64,000 nucleotides of DNA from Salvelinus alpinus (GCF_045679555.1 NC_092093.1:61892365-61956364); one strand, 5' to 3'; shown: positions 1-13,475, counted from the stretch's first letter. Numbers and translations are program-made. Notes: generated by a model from the letters alone, not told the origin.

Positions 1-65
1 AGTGTAGAGAGTATAGAGATATTCTCACCAGTGTAACTGGTGAGTGTAGAGAGTATAGAGATATT
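1..65 (+). repeat. 42-bp tandem duplication with internal hairpin
   Basis: A 23-base segment beginning AGTGTAGAGAGTATAGAG is seen at 1-23 and again at 43-65. The bases between them (24-44) form a hairpin, CTCACCAGT / ACTGGTGAG. The period of 42 bases is a multiple of three, so in the frame of the following SGNH-like domain it duplicates 14 residues without shifting the frame. It lies at the window edge, so further copies to the left cannot be excluded. Confidence 0.8.
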
Positions 66-434
66 GTTATCCACGTCGGCACCAACAATGTTAGGATGAA
101 ACAGTCAGAGGTCACCAAGCGCAACATAGCTTCAGCGTGTAAATCAGCTAGAAAGATGTGTCGGCATCGAGTAATTGTCTCTGGCCCCCTCCCAGTTAGG
201 GGGAGTGATGAGCTCTACAGCAGGGTCTCACAACTCAATTGCTGGTTGAAAACTGTTTTCTGCCCCTCCCAAAAGATAGAATTTGTAGATAATTGGCCCT
301 CTTTCTGGGACTCACCCACAAACAGGACCAAGCCTGGCCTGCTGAGGAGTGACGGACTCCATCCTAGCTGGAGGGGTGCTCTCATCTTATCTACCAACAT
401 AGACAGGGCTCTAACTCCTCTAGCTCCACAATGA
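60..434 (+). pseudogene. SGNH/GDSL-hydrolase-like domain of the L2 LINE (ORF1-type)
   Basis: Translation from about position 60 gives D-I-V-I-H-V-G-T-N-N, resembling SGNH block III (GxND, here GTNN). About 100 residues later comes S-D-G-L-H-P-S, resembling the C-terminal block V DxxH with the catalytic Asp and His. Esterase-like domains of this kind are known in ORF1 of CR1/L2-type LINEs. The block I GDS serine motif would lie left of the window. The frame is open to the stop at 434; a later Met at 96 is not the true start. Function in the element is unproven; membrane or lipid association has been proposed for the family. Confidence 0.65.
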
Positions 435-440
435 AATAGG

Positions 441-3400
441 GTGCAGGCCAGGCAGCAGGCTGTTAGCCAGCCTGCCAGCTTAGTGGAGTCTGCCACTAGC
501 ACAGTCAGTGTAGTCAGCTCAGCTATCCCCATTGAGACCGTGTCTGTGCCAATACCTAGGTTGGGCAAAACTAAACATGGCGGTGTTCGCCTTAGCAATC
601 TCACTAGGATAAAGACCGCCTCCATTCCTGCCATTATTGAAAGAGATCGTGATACCTCACATCTCAAAATAGGGCTACTTAATGTTAGATCCCTCACTTC
701 AAAGGCAGTTATAGTCAATGAACTAATCACTGATCATAATCTTGATGTGATTGGCCTGACTGAAACATGGCTTAAGCCTGATGAATTTACTGTGTTAAAT
801 GAGGCCTCACCTCCTGGTTACACTAGTGACCATATCCCCTGTGCATGCCGCAAAGGTGGAGGTGTTGCTAACATTTACGATAGCAAATTTCAATTTACAA
901 AAAAAAAATGGCGTTTTCGTCTTTTGAGCTTCTAGTAATGAAATCTATACAGCCTACTCAATCACTTTTTATAGCTACTGTTTACAGGCCTCCTGGGCCA
1001 TATACAGCGTTCCTCATTGAGTTCCCTGAATTCCTATCGGACCTTGTGGTCATAGCAGATAATATTCTAATTTTTGGTGATTTTAATATTCACATGGAAA
1101 AGTCCACAGACCCACTCCAAAAGGCTTTCGGAGCCATCATTGACTCAGTGGGTTTTGTTCAACATGTCTCTTGACCTACTCACTGTCACAGTCATACTCT
1201 GGACCTAGTTTTGTCCCATGGAATAAATGTTGTAGATCTTAATGTTTTTCCTCATAATCCTGGACTATCGGACCACCATTTTATTACGTTTGCAATCGCA
1301 ACAAATAATTTGCTCAGACCCCATCCAAGGAGCATCAAAAGTCGTGCTATAAATTCTCAGACAACACAAAGATTCCTTGATGCCCTTCCAGACTCCCTCT
1401 GCCTACCCAAGAATGTCAGAGGACAAAAATCAGTTAACCACCTAACTGAGGAACTCAATTTAACATTGCGCAATACCCTAGATGCAGTTGCACCCCTAAA
1501 AACTAAAAACATTTGTCATAAGAAACTAGCTCCCTGGTATACAGAAAATACCCGAGCTCTGAAGCAAGCTTCCAGAAAATTGGAACGGAAATGGCGCCAC
1601 ACCAAACTGGAAGTCTTCCGACTAGCTTGAAAAGACAGTACCGTGCAGTATCGAAGAGCCCTCACTGCTGCTCGATCATCCTATTTTTCCAACTTAATTG
1701 AGGAAAATAAGAACAATCTGAAATTTCTTTTTGAGACTGTTGCAAAGCTAACTAAAAAGCAGCATTCCCCAAGTGAGGATTGCTTTCACTTCAGCAGTAA
1801 TAAATTCATGAACTTCTTTGAGGTAAAGATCATGATCATTAGAAAGCAAATTACGGACTCCTCTTTAAATCTGTGTATTTCTCCAAAGCTCAGCTGTCCT
1901 GAGTCTGCACAACTCTGCCAGGACCTAGGATCAAGAGAGACACTCAAGTGTTTTAGTACTATATCTCTTGACACAATGATGAAAATAATCATGGCCTCTA
2001 AACCTTCAAGCTGCAAACTGGACCCTATTCCAACTAAACTACTGAAAGAGCTGCTTCCTGTGCTTGGCCCTCCTATGTTGAACATAATAAACGGCTCTCT
2101 ATCCCCCTTATGTGTACCTAACTCACTAAAAGTGGCAGTAATAAAGCCTCTCTTGAAAAAGCCAAACCTTGACCCAGAAAATATAAAAAAACTATCGGCC
2201 TATATCGAATCTTCCATTCCTCTCAAAAAAAATTGAAAAAGCTGTTGCACAGCAACTCACTGCCTTCCTGAAGACAAACAATGTATACGAAATGCTTCAG
2301 TCTGGTTTTAGACCCCATCATAGCACTGAGACTGCACTTGTGAAGGTGGTAAATGACCTTTTAATGGCGTCAGACCGAGGCTCTGCATCTGTCCTCGTGC
2401 TCCTAGACCGTAGTGCTGCTTTTGATACCATCGATCAACACATTCTTTTGGAGAGATTGGAAACCCAAATTGGTCTACAGGTACAATTTCTGGCCTGGTT
2501 TAGATCTTATCTGTCGGAAAGATATCAGTTTGTCTCTGTGAATGGTTTGTCCTCTGACAAATCAACTGTACATTTCAGTGTTCCTCAAGGTTCCGTTTTA
2601 GGACCACTATTGTTTTCACTATATATTTTACTTCTTGGGGATGTCATTCGAAAACATAATGTTAACTTTCACTGCTATGTGGATGACACTCAGCTGTACA
2701 TTTCAATGAAACTGTGTTTCAGACATAAGGAAGTGGATGGCTGCAAACTTTCTACTTTTAAACTCAGACAAAACAGAGATGCTTGTTCTAGGTCCCAAGA
2801 AACAAAGAGATCTTCTGTTGAATCTGACAATTAAACTTGATGGTTGTAATGTCGTCTCAAATAAAACTGTGAAGGACCTCGGCGTTACTCTGGACCCTGA
2901 TCTCTCTTTTGACGAACATATCAAGACTGTTTCAAGGACAGCTTTTTTCCATCTACGTAACATTGCAAAAATCAGAAACTTTCTGTCCAAAAATTATGCA
3001 GAAAAATGTAGCCATGTTTTTTTTTTGTCACTTCTAGGTTAGACTACTGCAATGCTCTACTTTCCGGCTACCCGGATAAAGCACTAAATAAACTTCAGTT
3101 AGTGCTAAATACGGCTGCTAGAATCCTGACTAGAACCAAGAAATTTGATCATATTACTCCAGTGCTAGCCTCCCTACACTGGCTTCCTGTTAAGGCAAGG
3201 GCTGATTTCAAGGTTTTACTGTTAACCTATAAAGCGTTACATGGGCTTGCTCCTACCTATCTTTCCGAGTTGGTCCTGCCGTACATACCTACACGTACGC
3301 TACGGTCACAAGACGCAGGCCTCCTAATTGTCCCTAGAATTTCTAAGCAAACAGCGGGAGGCAGGGCTTTCTCCTATAGATCTCAATTTTTATGGAATAG

Positions 3401-3488
3401 TCTGCCTACCCATGTGAGAGACGCAGACTCGGTCTCAACCTTTAAGTCTTTACTGAAGACTTATCTCTTCAGTAGCTCATATGATTGA
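441..3488 (+). pseudogene. L2 LINE ORF2 (endonuclease-reverse transcriptase), broken
   Basis: The endonuclease begins near 663 with L-L-N-V-R-S-L, followed by L-T-E-T-W (catalytic Glu), Y-R-P-P-G, G-D-F-N and S-D-H-H. Reverse-transcriptase motifs follow: A as [10 protein letters not shown] (usual DLSAAFDTVD), B as [16 protein letters not shown] as YVDDTQLY (usual YADD). The C-terminal part (A-S-L-H-W-L-P-V, then F-L-W-N-S-L-P) ends at the stop near 3488. Frame changes occur near 900, 1170, 1635, 2235, 2715 and 3040, several beside runs of A or T. It cannot encode a working enzyme. The YADD to YVDD change is a further lesion or variant. Confidence 0.85.
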
Positions 3489-4660
3489 GTGTAGTCTGGC
3501 CCAGGAGTGTGAAGGTGAACGGAAAGGCTCTGGAGCAACGAACCGCCCTTGCTGTCTCTGCCTGGCCGGTTCCCCTCTCTCCACTGGGATTCTCTGCCCC
3601 TAACCCTATTACAGGGGCTGAGTCACTGGCTTACTGGTGCTCTTTCATGCCGTCCCTAGGAGGGGTGCGTCACTTGAGTGGGTTGAGTTACTGACGTGAT
3701 CTTCCTGTCTGGGTTGGCGCCCCCCCTTGGTTTGTGCTGTGGTGGAGATCTTTGTGGGCTATACTCGGCCTTGTCTCAGGATTGTAAGTTGGTGGTTGAA
3801 GATATCCCTCTAGTGGTGTGGGGGCTGTGCTTTGGCAGAGTGGGTGGGGTTATATCCTTCCTGTTTGGCCCTGTCCGGGGGTATCATCGGATGGGGCCAC
3901 AGTGTCTCCTGACCCCTCCTGTCTCAGCCTCCAGTATTTATGCTGCAGTAGTTTGTGTCGGGGGGCTAGGGTCAGTTTGTTATATCTGGAGTACTTCTCC
4001 TGTCTTATCAGGTGTCCTGTGTGAATTTAAGTATGCTCTCTCTAATTCTCTCTTTCTCTCTTTCTTTCTCTCTCTCGGAGGACCTGAGCCATAGGACCAT
4101 GCCTCAGGACTACCTGGCATGATGACTCCTTGCTGTCCCCAGTCCACCTGGCCGTGCTGCTGCTCCAGTTTCAATTGTTCTGCCTGCGGCTATGGAACCC
4201 TGACCTGTTCACCGGACGTGCTACCTGTCCCAGACCTGCTGTTTTCAACTCTCTAGAGACCGCAGGAGCGGTAGAGATACTCTTAATGATCGGCTATGAA
4301 AAGCCACCTGACATTTACTCCTGAGGTGCTGACTTGCTGCACCCTCGACAACTACTGTGATTATTATTATTTGACCATGCTGGTCATTTATGAACATTTG
4401 AACATCTTGGCCATGTTCTGTTATAATCTCCACCCGGCACAGCCAGAAGAGGACTGGCCACCCCTCATAGCCTGGTTCCTCTCTAGGTTTCTTCCTAGAT
4501 TTTGGCCTTTCTAGGAAGTTTTTCCTAGCCACCGTGCTTCTACACCTGCATTGCTTGCTGTTTGGGGTTTTAGGCTGGGTTTCTGTACAGTACTTTGAGA
4601 TATCAGCTGATATAACAAGGGCTATATAAATACATTTGATTTGATTTTGATTTGATTTAG

Positions 4661-6260
4661 AGGAAGGACGGCAGTTGGCCGTTTCTGTGGAGGGTTTTGC
4701 TCTGAAACCAAACTGCATGGAGTGTAATGTGATGAGGCTGTTGTTGAGGTGGGCAATCAGTTGTTCTGCTACACACTTTTCAACAACCTTCGACACCACA
4801 GGTAGTATACTAATGGGCCTGTAGTTACTCACGTCAGCAGGGTCACCCAATTTAAAGATGGCCGTTATTATGGCCAACTTCCAGACCTTTGGAAACACCC
4901 CCTGACCAATAGATGTGTTGGTGACTTTAGTAATGGGGCCAATGAGTGAGTCTTTGTAGTTTTTAAGGTAGAGTCCAGCCCAAACACATCTTTGGCTTTA
5001 GAGTTCTTTAGTGAGCTAATCACCTTGTTCACCTCTGACTCAGAAACCTCCGTTATGATGAAGACAGGTTGAGTGTCATTCACTAGCACTGAGCCCAAGA
5101 AACCAGTGGAGGAGTTCTGTCAGTACCCTGACAGTCAACAAAGTAGGAATTGGCTATTGCTATTTTGACTGCATCCTGTGTTAGATTGTCATTCACCATG
5201 ATTTCTAGTCTTTTTGCAGTGTTACTATGGTCTTTCCCTGTTAACTTTTTTAGATTCTCCCAGATCAATTTAGAATTTCCCTTTGCTTCACCAATTATGT
5301 TAATAAAAAAGTTTGCCTTGGCCTGTTTGATTTCTTTCATCACCTTATTTCTAAACATGGTAAACCCACATCTGTCATGCTCTAATATGGATTTTAGGGC
5401 TGTTTTTAGAGCATAATCTCGTTCTTTCTTCAGTTTCCAGATTTCTCCATTTAGCCAAGGAAGAGTGCTCTTTTGGCCAGGTTTGGATTAGATTTGCTTT
5501 AGGAAGACATTTATTGTAGTCTGGATTGTGGATAGAAAAACCTGACTATCAGATTCCACATCTGTATAGGACACAAGATCATTCCAATTAATTCCCTTAA
5601 TTGCGTTTTCAAAATAATTTAATTCAATTGTAGGTATTCTGAGTTGATCAGGCTTTCTAACAGTAGAGGTTAAACCTGTTCTTACAAAAGTTTCTGTCTA
5701 TAAGTGTCAGATTATGATCAGATAGCCCAGTAACCATATTGAATGATTTAGTCACTCTCTCTGGTTTATTACTGAACACCAGATAAATCTGTGATTTAGA
5801 GCAACAAGTCACCCTGGTTGGCCCTTTAACTAGCTGTGTAAGGTCAAAGGTTTTAGTGATCCGTTTGAGGGTTTTCCTACAAGACTTCATAGTTAATGTT
5901 AATCTCCCATTAAGATAACCTCTTTCCCAAAATCACATTCCCTAAACATGTTATTAAACTGATCAAAAAACACTTTTGGTGGAAGGTGGTCTATACATTC
6001 CAATAAGGGTAAAAGACATTTGGGGAGATAGTGTAACATTTACCCCAATACGTTCTAGTTCATTATCACATGACCACTCAATTTGTTACCATCGGATATG
6101 TTCTTTAACGTAAATCATCAGACCCCTCCTCTTCCTTCAATCCTGTCTCTCCTGAAAACATTGTAGCCAGGCACAATCAAAGCAGCATATGGAGAGTTTG
6201 TATGGAGCCATGTCTCAAAGGCAGAAGAAGTCAAGGTTGGAGTCTGTGAGAAGATGTTGA
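4661..6260 (-). pseudogene. Endonuclease-reverse transcriptase fragment of the antisense LINE
   Basis: Minus-strand motifs in order: Y-N-V-F-R-R-D-R (endonuclease, near 6160), V-I-L-M-G-D (near 5910), G-L-S-D-H-N-L-T-L (SDH motif, near 5720), a linker containing the R-N-K-V-M-K-E-I-K-Q-A-K segment (near 5350), then the RT fingers S-N-Y-R-P-I-S-I-L-P-V-V-S-K (near 4830). Frame breaks occur at least near 5890, 5650 and 5090. The RT catalytic Asp motifs lie beyond the break at 4661. Stretches of this family's RT also appear inside the two LTR elements at 16540-17410 and 35195-36060. Confidence 0.75.
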
Positions 6261-7140
6261 ATTGTATCACTTTTTGGAATGACACTGCGAATGTTCAAGT
6301 GCCCCCCTAGTAGTCCCTTGGGCTTAGCTCGTGGGTCCCAGATAACTCGAGAGTGATTGACACATTGAAAAAGAAAAATTTTCTGCGTTTTCTGACGGCT
6401 GGGTTTAGGCCGTTTTGATTAGGCGCAGTTCGGTAGTGCAATTGACTATCCCTTCCGCTTGCACTGGATGCGGGGAACTACTTAAAACAGCTTTCGTGCC
6501 AGAAGCAAAGTCAGGGATCGCGTATAGCAACTTGGATATGTTTGGAGTGTCAAATTCCATATTGGAGCCGGTTGACTCGAGAGAAACCATGGGGCCATAG
6601 CACTCACCCACTTCCGCAGCGGCAACGATCAGTGGACGAGGCCATCCACTGCTTTCCACTCCGGTGAGGATCGCTGGCTCGGTGATGTTGGGCCCAGGGT
6701 TGAGTTGTACATGCCCAGAGAGCAGGAGGGTAGTTTAACAGTTTCCGATTAAATGTTGTACTTGTGTTTGTTAGTCCTAAGCAGTACAGTGGAATAGGGA
6801 GCGAGGTATACTTGGCCATTATTCAGAACATTATGGTGTAGTACTGTTTGCTCCGGTGGAACGGTGAACCAGTGTGTTTGTTGTTCGTATTCTCCGGCTG
6901 TAGATTGATTGTGTCATCCCAGCAAGGACGCACTGAGATTGTCAGTAGAGCAGCTACATAACTGACAATCGTGGCAATGTAATAGAAATAAAACGTATAA
7001 TTGCGCTTTAAATCTTTGCATGACTTACATAGCTGAGGTCGGCATACACCTGATGTTTTAGATAAAATAACAGCAACTGTAGGAGAAGTGGCACCTGCCC
7101 TACCACCCTCCCTTCCGTCTGCCATCTTCCACATCATGCT
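4661..7140 (-). mobile_element. Antisense LINE 5' part (CR1/Jockey-like), cut by the L2
   Basis: Read on the minus strand this gives a 5' region (about 7140-6400), an endonuclease (about 6260-5650), a linker, and the start of a reverse transcriptase that stops abruptly at 4661, where the L2 tail begins. RT motif Y-R-P-I-S-I-L-P is followed by G-F-R-A-K-P-S-T-E-T-A. The missing 3' half should lie left of the window if the L2 truly inserted into it. I could not interpret the 5' part; a short Met-rich ORF beginning M-M-W-K-M-A-D-G near 7137 may belong to the 5' region. Confidence 0.75.
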
Positions 7141-7173
7141 GGAGGGTAATAAAGGAAATATATATATTTTTAA

Positions 7174-7345
<172 letters not shown>

Positions 7346-7416
7346 TATGGGGGATGGAACGTGAGGCAGACAACTACATTGATGGAAGCTACAATCTGCA
7401 ATATTAAAGCTGATCT

Positions 7417-8400
7417 AGATGAATGGAGGAAAGTACAGAGAGATCATTGATGAAAACCTGCTCCAGAGCGTTCAGGACCTCAGACTGGGGCCAAGGTTCA
7501 CCTTCCAACAGGACAATGACTGTAAGCACACAGCCAAGACAACGAAGGAATGGCTTCAGGACAAGTCTCTGAATGTCCTTGAGTGGCCCAGCCAGAGCCC
7601 GGACTTGAACCCAATCGAACATCTCTGGAGAGACGGTGTGCCAAGCTTGTAGCATCACCTCAAGACTTGAGGCTGAAATCGCTGCCAAAGGTGCTTCAAC
7701 AAATTACTGAGTAAAGGGTCTGAATACATACTTAAATGTTTTATTAGCAAACATTTCTAAAAAACTGTTTTTGCTTCCTCATTATGGGGTATTGTGTGTA
7801 GATTCTCTCGGAGGACCTGGGCCCTAGGACCATGCGTCGGGACTGCCGCCCGTGGTGACTCCTTGCTGTCCCCAGTCCGCCTGGCCTTGCTGCTATTCCA
7901 GTTTCAGCTGTTCTGCCTGCGGTTATGGAACCGCCACCTGTCCCAGACCTGTTGTTTTTCAACTCTTGATGATCGGCTATGAAAAGCCAACTGAAAATTA
8001 TTCATGATTATTATTTGACCATGCTTGTCACTTATGAACATTTTTGAACATCTTGGCATAGTTCTGTTATAATCTCCACCCGGCACAGCCAGAAGAGGAC
8101 TGGCCACCCTTCATAGCCTGGTTCCTCTCTATGTTTCTTCCTAGGTTTTGGCCTTTCTAGGGAGTTTTTCCTAGCCACCGTGCTTCTACACCTGCATTAC
8201 TAGTTGTTTGGGGTTTTAGGCTGGGTGTCTGTACAGCACTTCGAGATATTAGCTGATGTACGAAGGGCTATATAAAATAAAATTGATTGATTGATTGATA
8301 GATTGATGAGGAAAAAATACTATTTAATCAATGTTAGAATAAGGCTGTACCCTAACAAAATGTGGGAAAAGTCAAGTGGTCTGAATACTTTCAGAAGGTT
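7417..8400 (+). mobile_element. Tc1-like element remnant (C-terminal transposase), split by an L2 copy
   Basis: The frame from 7419 encodes the last third of a Tc1-type transposase: [15 protein letters not shown] (second catalytic Asp), then [14 protein letters not shown] (catalytic Glu). The sequence jumps near 7633 and loses about 90 bases found in other copies. The 3' non-coding part (ATTATGGGGTATTGTGTG) is interrupted at 7804 by an L2 tail and resumes at 8305, ending with CTGAATACTTTCAGA near 8391. The 5' half is absent. It is the same family as 54023-55955. Confidence 0.85.
7805..8298 (+). mobile_element. 5'-truncated L2 LINE copy (3' UTR only) with 6-bp target duplication
   Basis: The sequence matches the 3' UTR of the first L2 (about 4068-4640), including GGGGTTTTAGGCTGGGT and the AGGGCTATATAAA end, with a (GATT)n-type tail. 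TAGATT occurs at both junctions (7799-7804 and 8299-8304), and the flanking Tc1 sequence is continuous once one copy is removed. The tail unit differs slightly from the first copy. Confidence 0.85.
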
Positions 8401-8908
8401 GACTGCTCTGGATGTCTAGTTGCATACCCAACTGCAGTGCCGACCTGTCTATCTGGGACTGTGTTCAGTCTTAGGGTGAATGCCACTTCATCAACAGTGG
8501 CTCTCACTCTGGACCAAGACTGTGTGTGTGGGAGACAAAAACGAATTTAACAAATTAGCAGTTTACTTGTGTCATCAGCTGGCTCTCAAAGTATTACTCT
8601 ACTTCTTTCAGTCAAAATGTATGAGGAACAGGAATTCTAGTAGCCATAATATTTGTCCAATGATCAGTGACCCCCCTTCATCTGCAGTCATTCTTAAATG
8701 GCTGTGTCTGCTACTTGGCGCCCCAGACTGCTACTACTTAGACATAAAGCTGATATGTTCTGAGCCTCAAAAGAACGACCTAACAGCTTCTGTCTTTCAT
8801 TATTATTATTAAATCCCCATCCCCTTTTGAAGTTTAGTTTTTTTCCAATGCTCAGTCCAGTGAAACAACCCCAAATACGAGTTAGTTTGGCATTAATAAG
8901 AGGCAGTG
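8401..8908. other. No recognised feature
   Basis: About 500 bases between two Tc1 remnants. I see no coding frame with recognisable motifs and no clear repeat. It may be single-copy host sequence. Confidence 0.5.
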
Positions 8909-10069
<1,161 letters not shown>

Positions 10070-10244
10070 TGTGTGTTCTGTCTAAGAGACATAATTATCC
10101 TATTATTCACACCTTGGTCAATTACATGTCAAATACTTTAAAATACTTGAGCTGCATTTGGTTTATCTTGACCAGAATTTGCACTTTTGGGACTATTCCA
10201 ATGGTTCTATTGTATTGGGAAAGCTAAATGAAGCGCACCTCAAC

Positions 10245-11780
10245 TGCAGTGCCCTTTAATTATTGGGACAGTGAATTTTTTTTCTTCTCTACTTTTGACT
10301 CTGTACTCAAAGTTTGGATTTGAAATCAAACAATGACTATGAGGTTAAAGTGCAGAATGTCGGCTTTAATTTGAAGTCATTTTCATACACTTCGGGTGAA
10401 CCCGTTTAGGAATCACTACACTTTGTAAATTGTCCTCCCATTTTGGGGGAGCAAAAGTATTGGAACAAATTCACTTATACCTTTTTACTCTTTTAATATA
10501 TGTAAGTATTTATTCCCATATTCATAGCACACAATGACTACATCCAGCTTGTAACTCTACATATTTCTTGGATTCACCTTGTTTTGGTTGTGTTTGAGAA
10601 GATTTTGTGCCCAATAGAAATTAGAAATGAATTGTAAATAATGTATTGTGTCTTTTGGAGTCACTTTTATTGTAATTAACAATAATGTTTCTAAGCATTT
10701 CTACATACATGGGGTATCTACCATGATTACGGATAATCCTTAGTGAATAATGATGAGTGAGAAAGTTAGACACGCAAAAATCATACCCCCAAGACATGCT
10801 AACCTCTCACCATTACAATAACAGGGGAGGTTAGCATTTTATATCATACCCCCAAGACATGCTAAACTCTCACCATTACAATAACAGGGGAGGTTAGCAT
10901 TTTAAATCATAACCCCAAGACATGCTAACCTCTCACCATTACAATAACAGGGGAGGTTAGCATTTTAAATCATACCCCCAAGACATGCTAACCTCTCACC
11001 ATTACAATAACAGGGGAGAGTAGCATTTTATATCATACCCCCAAGACATGCTAACCTCTCACCATTACAATAACAGGGGAGGTTAGCATTTTAAATCATA
11101 ACCCCAAGACATGCTAACCTCTCACCATTACAATAACAGGGGAGGTTAGCATTTTAAATCATAACCCCAAGACATGCTAACCTCTCACCATTACAATAAC
11201 AGGGGAGGTTAGCATTTTTGGGGGGTATGATATTTGTGCATATAACTTTCTCATCCATCATCATTCACGATTAATTCAGGATTATCCATAATGATGGTAG
11301 CATCCACATTCATGTAGAAGTGTTTAGAAACATATTCTATTCTTATTTACAAGTGGCTCCAAAATGACAATCCGTTGTTTACCATTAACTTCTACTGGGC
11401 ACAAAATCAACTGAAAAACAACCAAAACAAACAGAAAATGCATCCAACAAATTTGTAGTCACAAGCTTGATGTAGTCATTCCGTGCTAGGAATATGGGCC
11501 CAAATACTTAACTTTTTACTACTTTACTACACGTATAAGTGAATTTGTCCCAATACTTTTGCTCCCCCAAAATGGGGGGGGGGGGGGGGGGAGACTATGT
11601 ACAAAAAGTACTGTAATTTCCAAACGGGTTCACCCAAAGTGTATGAAAATACCCTCAAATGAAAACGGACAGTCTGCACTGTTATCTCATAGTCGTTGTT
11701 TGATTTCAGATCCAAACTGTTGAAGTGTAGAGCCAAAATAAATATGCTGCACTGTCCTAATAATTACGGAGGGCACTGCA
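10245..11780. mobile_element. Long palindromic (foldback) DNA element with minisatellite core
   Basis: The two ends are inverted copies: TGCAGTGCCCTTTAATTATT at 10245 against the complement of the sequence ending GGAGGGCACTGCA at 11780. Homology continues inward for about 500 bases on each side, to GAAAGTTAGACACGCAAAAA (left) and its counterpart near 11225-11255. The core is seven 63-bp units. No transposase frame is visible, so it looks non-autonomous. The right arm has a run of about 19 G near 11574. I recall such elements as frequent in salmonids but do not assert a family name. Confidence 0.8.
10782..11215. repeat. Minisatellite, seven units of 63 bp, each with an 11-bp inverted repeat
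   Basis: Units start at 10782, 10845, 10908, 10971, 11034, 11097 and 11160. Each holds ATGCTAACCTC and its complement GAGGTTAGCAT about 20 bases apart, so each unit can fold. Differences are few: ACCTC to AACTC in unit 2, GGAGAGTAG for GGAGGTTAG in unit 4, and ATACCCC to ATAACCC in three units. Confidence 0.92.
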
Positions 11781-12744
11781 TTTGAAAGTATTTGCCATAT
11801 TTTACCAAGGTCTGGTTTAATGTAGCAGTATGGGTTGGCTCTCACTCAGGTTTTGCCGTTAAGTCTTCCTCCGCTCTTGGAGAACTGAGAATAAGGGATG
11901 GACACACAAGTGGTTATGACAAAGGTCAATGGTAATCTAATTGCCTGGGACTTAAGAAACTGTGTCATGCGGCTACTGTACACATCGTTATTCACACAAG
12001 GGAGTTCTCCAAACAAGGGTCATTTACAGAGAACATGTTTATGATACGCTTCTGGCCCTCCCTCTATTTTTCGGTTCTTATTTCCTCCGCCTCTGATCGG
12101 AACCAAGGATGATGGTTTTCCGGCCACTTGCAACCCCCCGAATTTCACTGTGACGGAGCTACTTCGACTGTGACGCTTTTAAAAGCAGGCCAAGAAAGTT
12201 ATTTCCCCCTCTGTCGCTAGTGTCGCCACAGCTATGCTTTAAAGGATTTCTGTGAAACTAAGCCGGACAATAGGGAAAAGGGTTAGACTTTTACATCATT
12301 ACATTTTTCCATAAAATCGAGCCAATTGTCCATGCACACATGTCATAATAGGCAAGGCCAATGGTGCATGTATACTATATGTATAACACTGAGTATGTTT
12401 AAACATAGAGATCAGATTAAATCGATAATCTGTTGACCATATATTGACTGACCCCATAAGCTCAAACTGTAGCATCTGCGTTTTGTTTTTCGTGAGCTCA
12501 ACCAAGCTTTCAAACAGAGGAAAATTAAATTAGAATTACAGATGAAAGAAAAAACACTGTCAGCCTGAATCTCTTTGTTGAGTCACAGATGGTGCCTTCA
12601 GCACAACATTGTCAAACTCTCCCATCTCGTGTAGGATTTTTAGTCCCTTTTGTGATGGAGAATATCTGTATAAATGTCTGATACCAGATCCGGGGTGATT
12701 GTTCCTGACAGCCAGCTGTCAGCCTGCTAGGTAAAGCCCCACCT
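11781..12744. other. No recognised gene or repeat
   Basis: Nearly 1 kb without a recognisable frame or repeat family. A short inverted repeat (TGACAGC CA GCTGTCA) lies at 12706-12721 just before a LINE tail. It may be host single-copy DNA. Confidence 0.5.
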
Positions 12745-13340
12745 TATCTCAGCTCACTGGTCACCATAGCAGCACCCACCCGTAGCACGCGCTCCAGAAG
12801 GTATATCTCACTGGTCACCCCCAAAGCCAATTCTTCCTTTGGCCGCCTTTCCTTCCAGTTCTCTGTCGCCAATGACTGCAACAAACTGCAAAAATCACTG
12901 AAGCTGGAGACTCTTATCTCCCTCACTAACTTTAAGCACCAGCTGTCAGAGCAACTCACAGATCACTGCACCTGTACATAGCCCATCTGTAAATAGCCCA
13001 TCCAACTCCCTCATCCCCATACGGTATTTATTTATTTCTTGCTCCTTTGCACCCCAGTATCTCTACTTGCACATTCATCTTCTGCACATCTACCATTCCA
13101 GTGTTTAATTGCTATATTTTAATTACTTACTTACCTCCCTTATCCTACGTCATTTGCACACACTGTCTATAGACTTTTTTCTACTGTATTATTGACTGTA
13201 TGTTTGTTTATTCCATGTGTAACTCTGTTGTTGTATGTGTCGAACTGCTTTGCTTTATCTTGGCCAGGTCGCAGTTGTAAATGAGAAGTCGTTCTCAACT
13301 AGCCCACCTGGTTAAATAAAGGTGAAATAAAAATAAAAAA
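12745..13340 (+). mobile_element. LINE 3' end (C-terminal codons plus 3' UTR)
   Basis: The plus strand reads through S-F-G-R-L-S-F-Q-F-S, then N-D-C-N-K-L-Q-K-S-L-K-L-E-T, then N-F-K-H-Q-L-S-E-Q-L, and stops near 12980. This is typical of the C-terminus of fish non-LTR polymerases. The 3' UTR ends with CACCTGGTTAAATAAAGG and an A-rich tail near 13340. Only the last ~75 codons remain (5' truncation). Clade not determined. Confidence 0.75.
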
Positions 13341-13475
13341 CAGCCCTCTAATAGGCAGAGTTGGTTGTATTCAAGCACCATTTTAATTCAGTTGGAATGT
13401 TGTATCAGTGAATAACAATCGTCTCGGAGGGAAGATCAGAGAATTGTCTTCCTTTCAACTCCTGGGTCCTCATTT

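Larger units (their letters stand above)
1..4660 (+). mobile_element. L2-type LINE, nearly complete but decayed
   Basis: A non-LTR retrotransposon on the plus strand. In order it shows an SGNH-hydrolase-like 5' domain, an APE-type endonuclease, a reverse transcriptase, a C-terminal region and a 3' UTR of about 1.2 kb ending in a (TTTGATT)n-like tail at 4633-4660. The reading frame is broken many times. Its 3' UTR from about 4068 is repeated at 7805-8298. It abuts, in the opposite orientation, the reverse-transcriptase region of a second LINE, which it appears to interrupt. Its 5' end lies left of the window. The L2 assignment comes from recalled similarity of the RT and C-terminal motifs to fish L2 elements; no search was run. 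Confidence 0.85.

Noticed and set aside
10782..11215. Regular repeats that might suggest a CRISPR-like array
   Set aside because: Units are contiguous 63-bp tandem copies without unique spacers, inside a palindromic transposon in a vertebrate genome.
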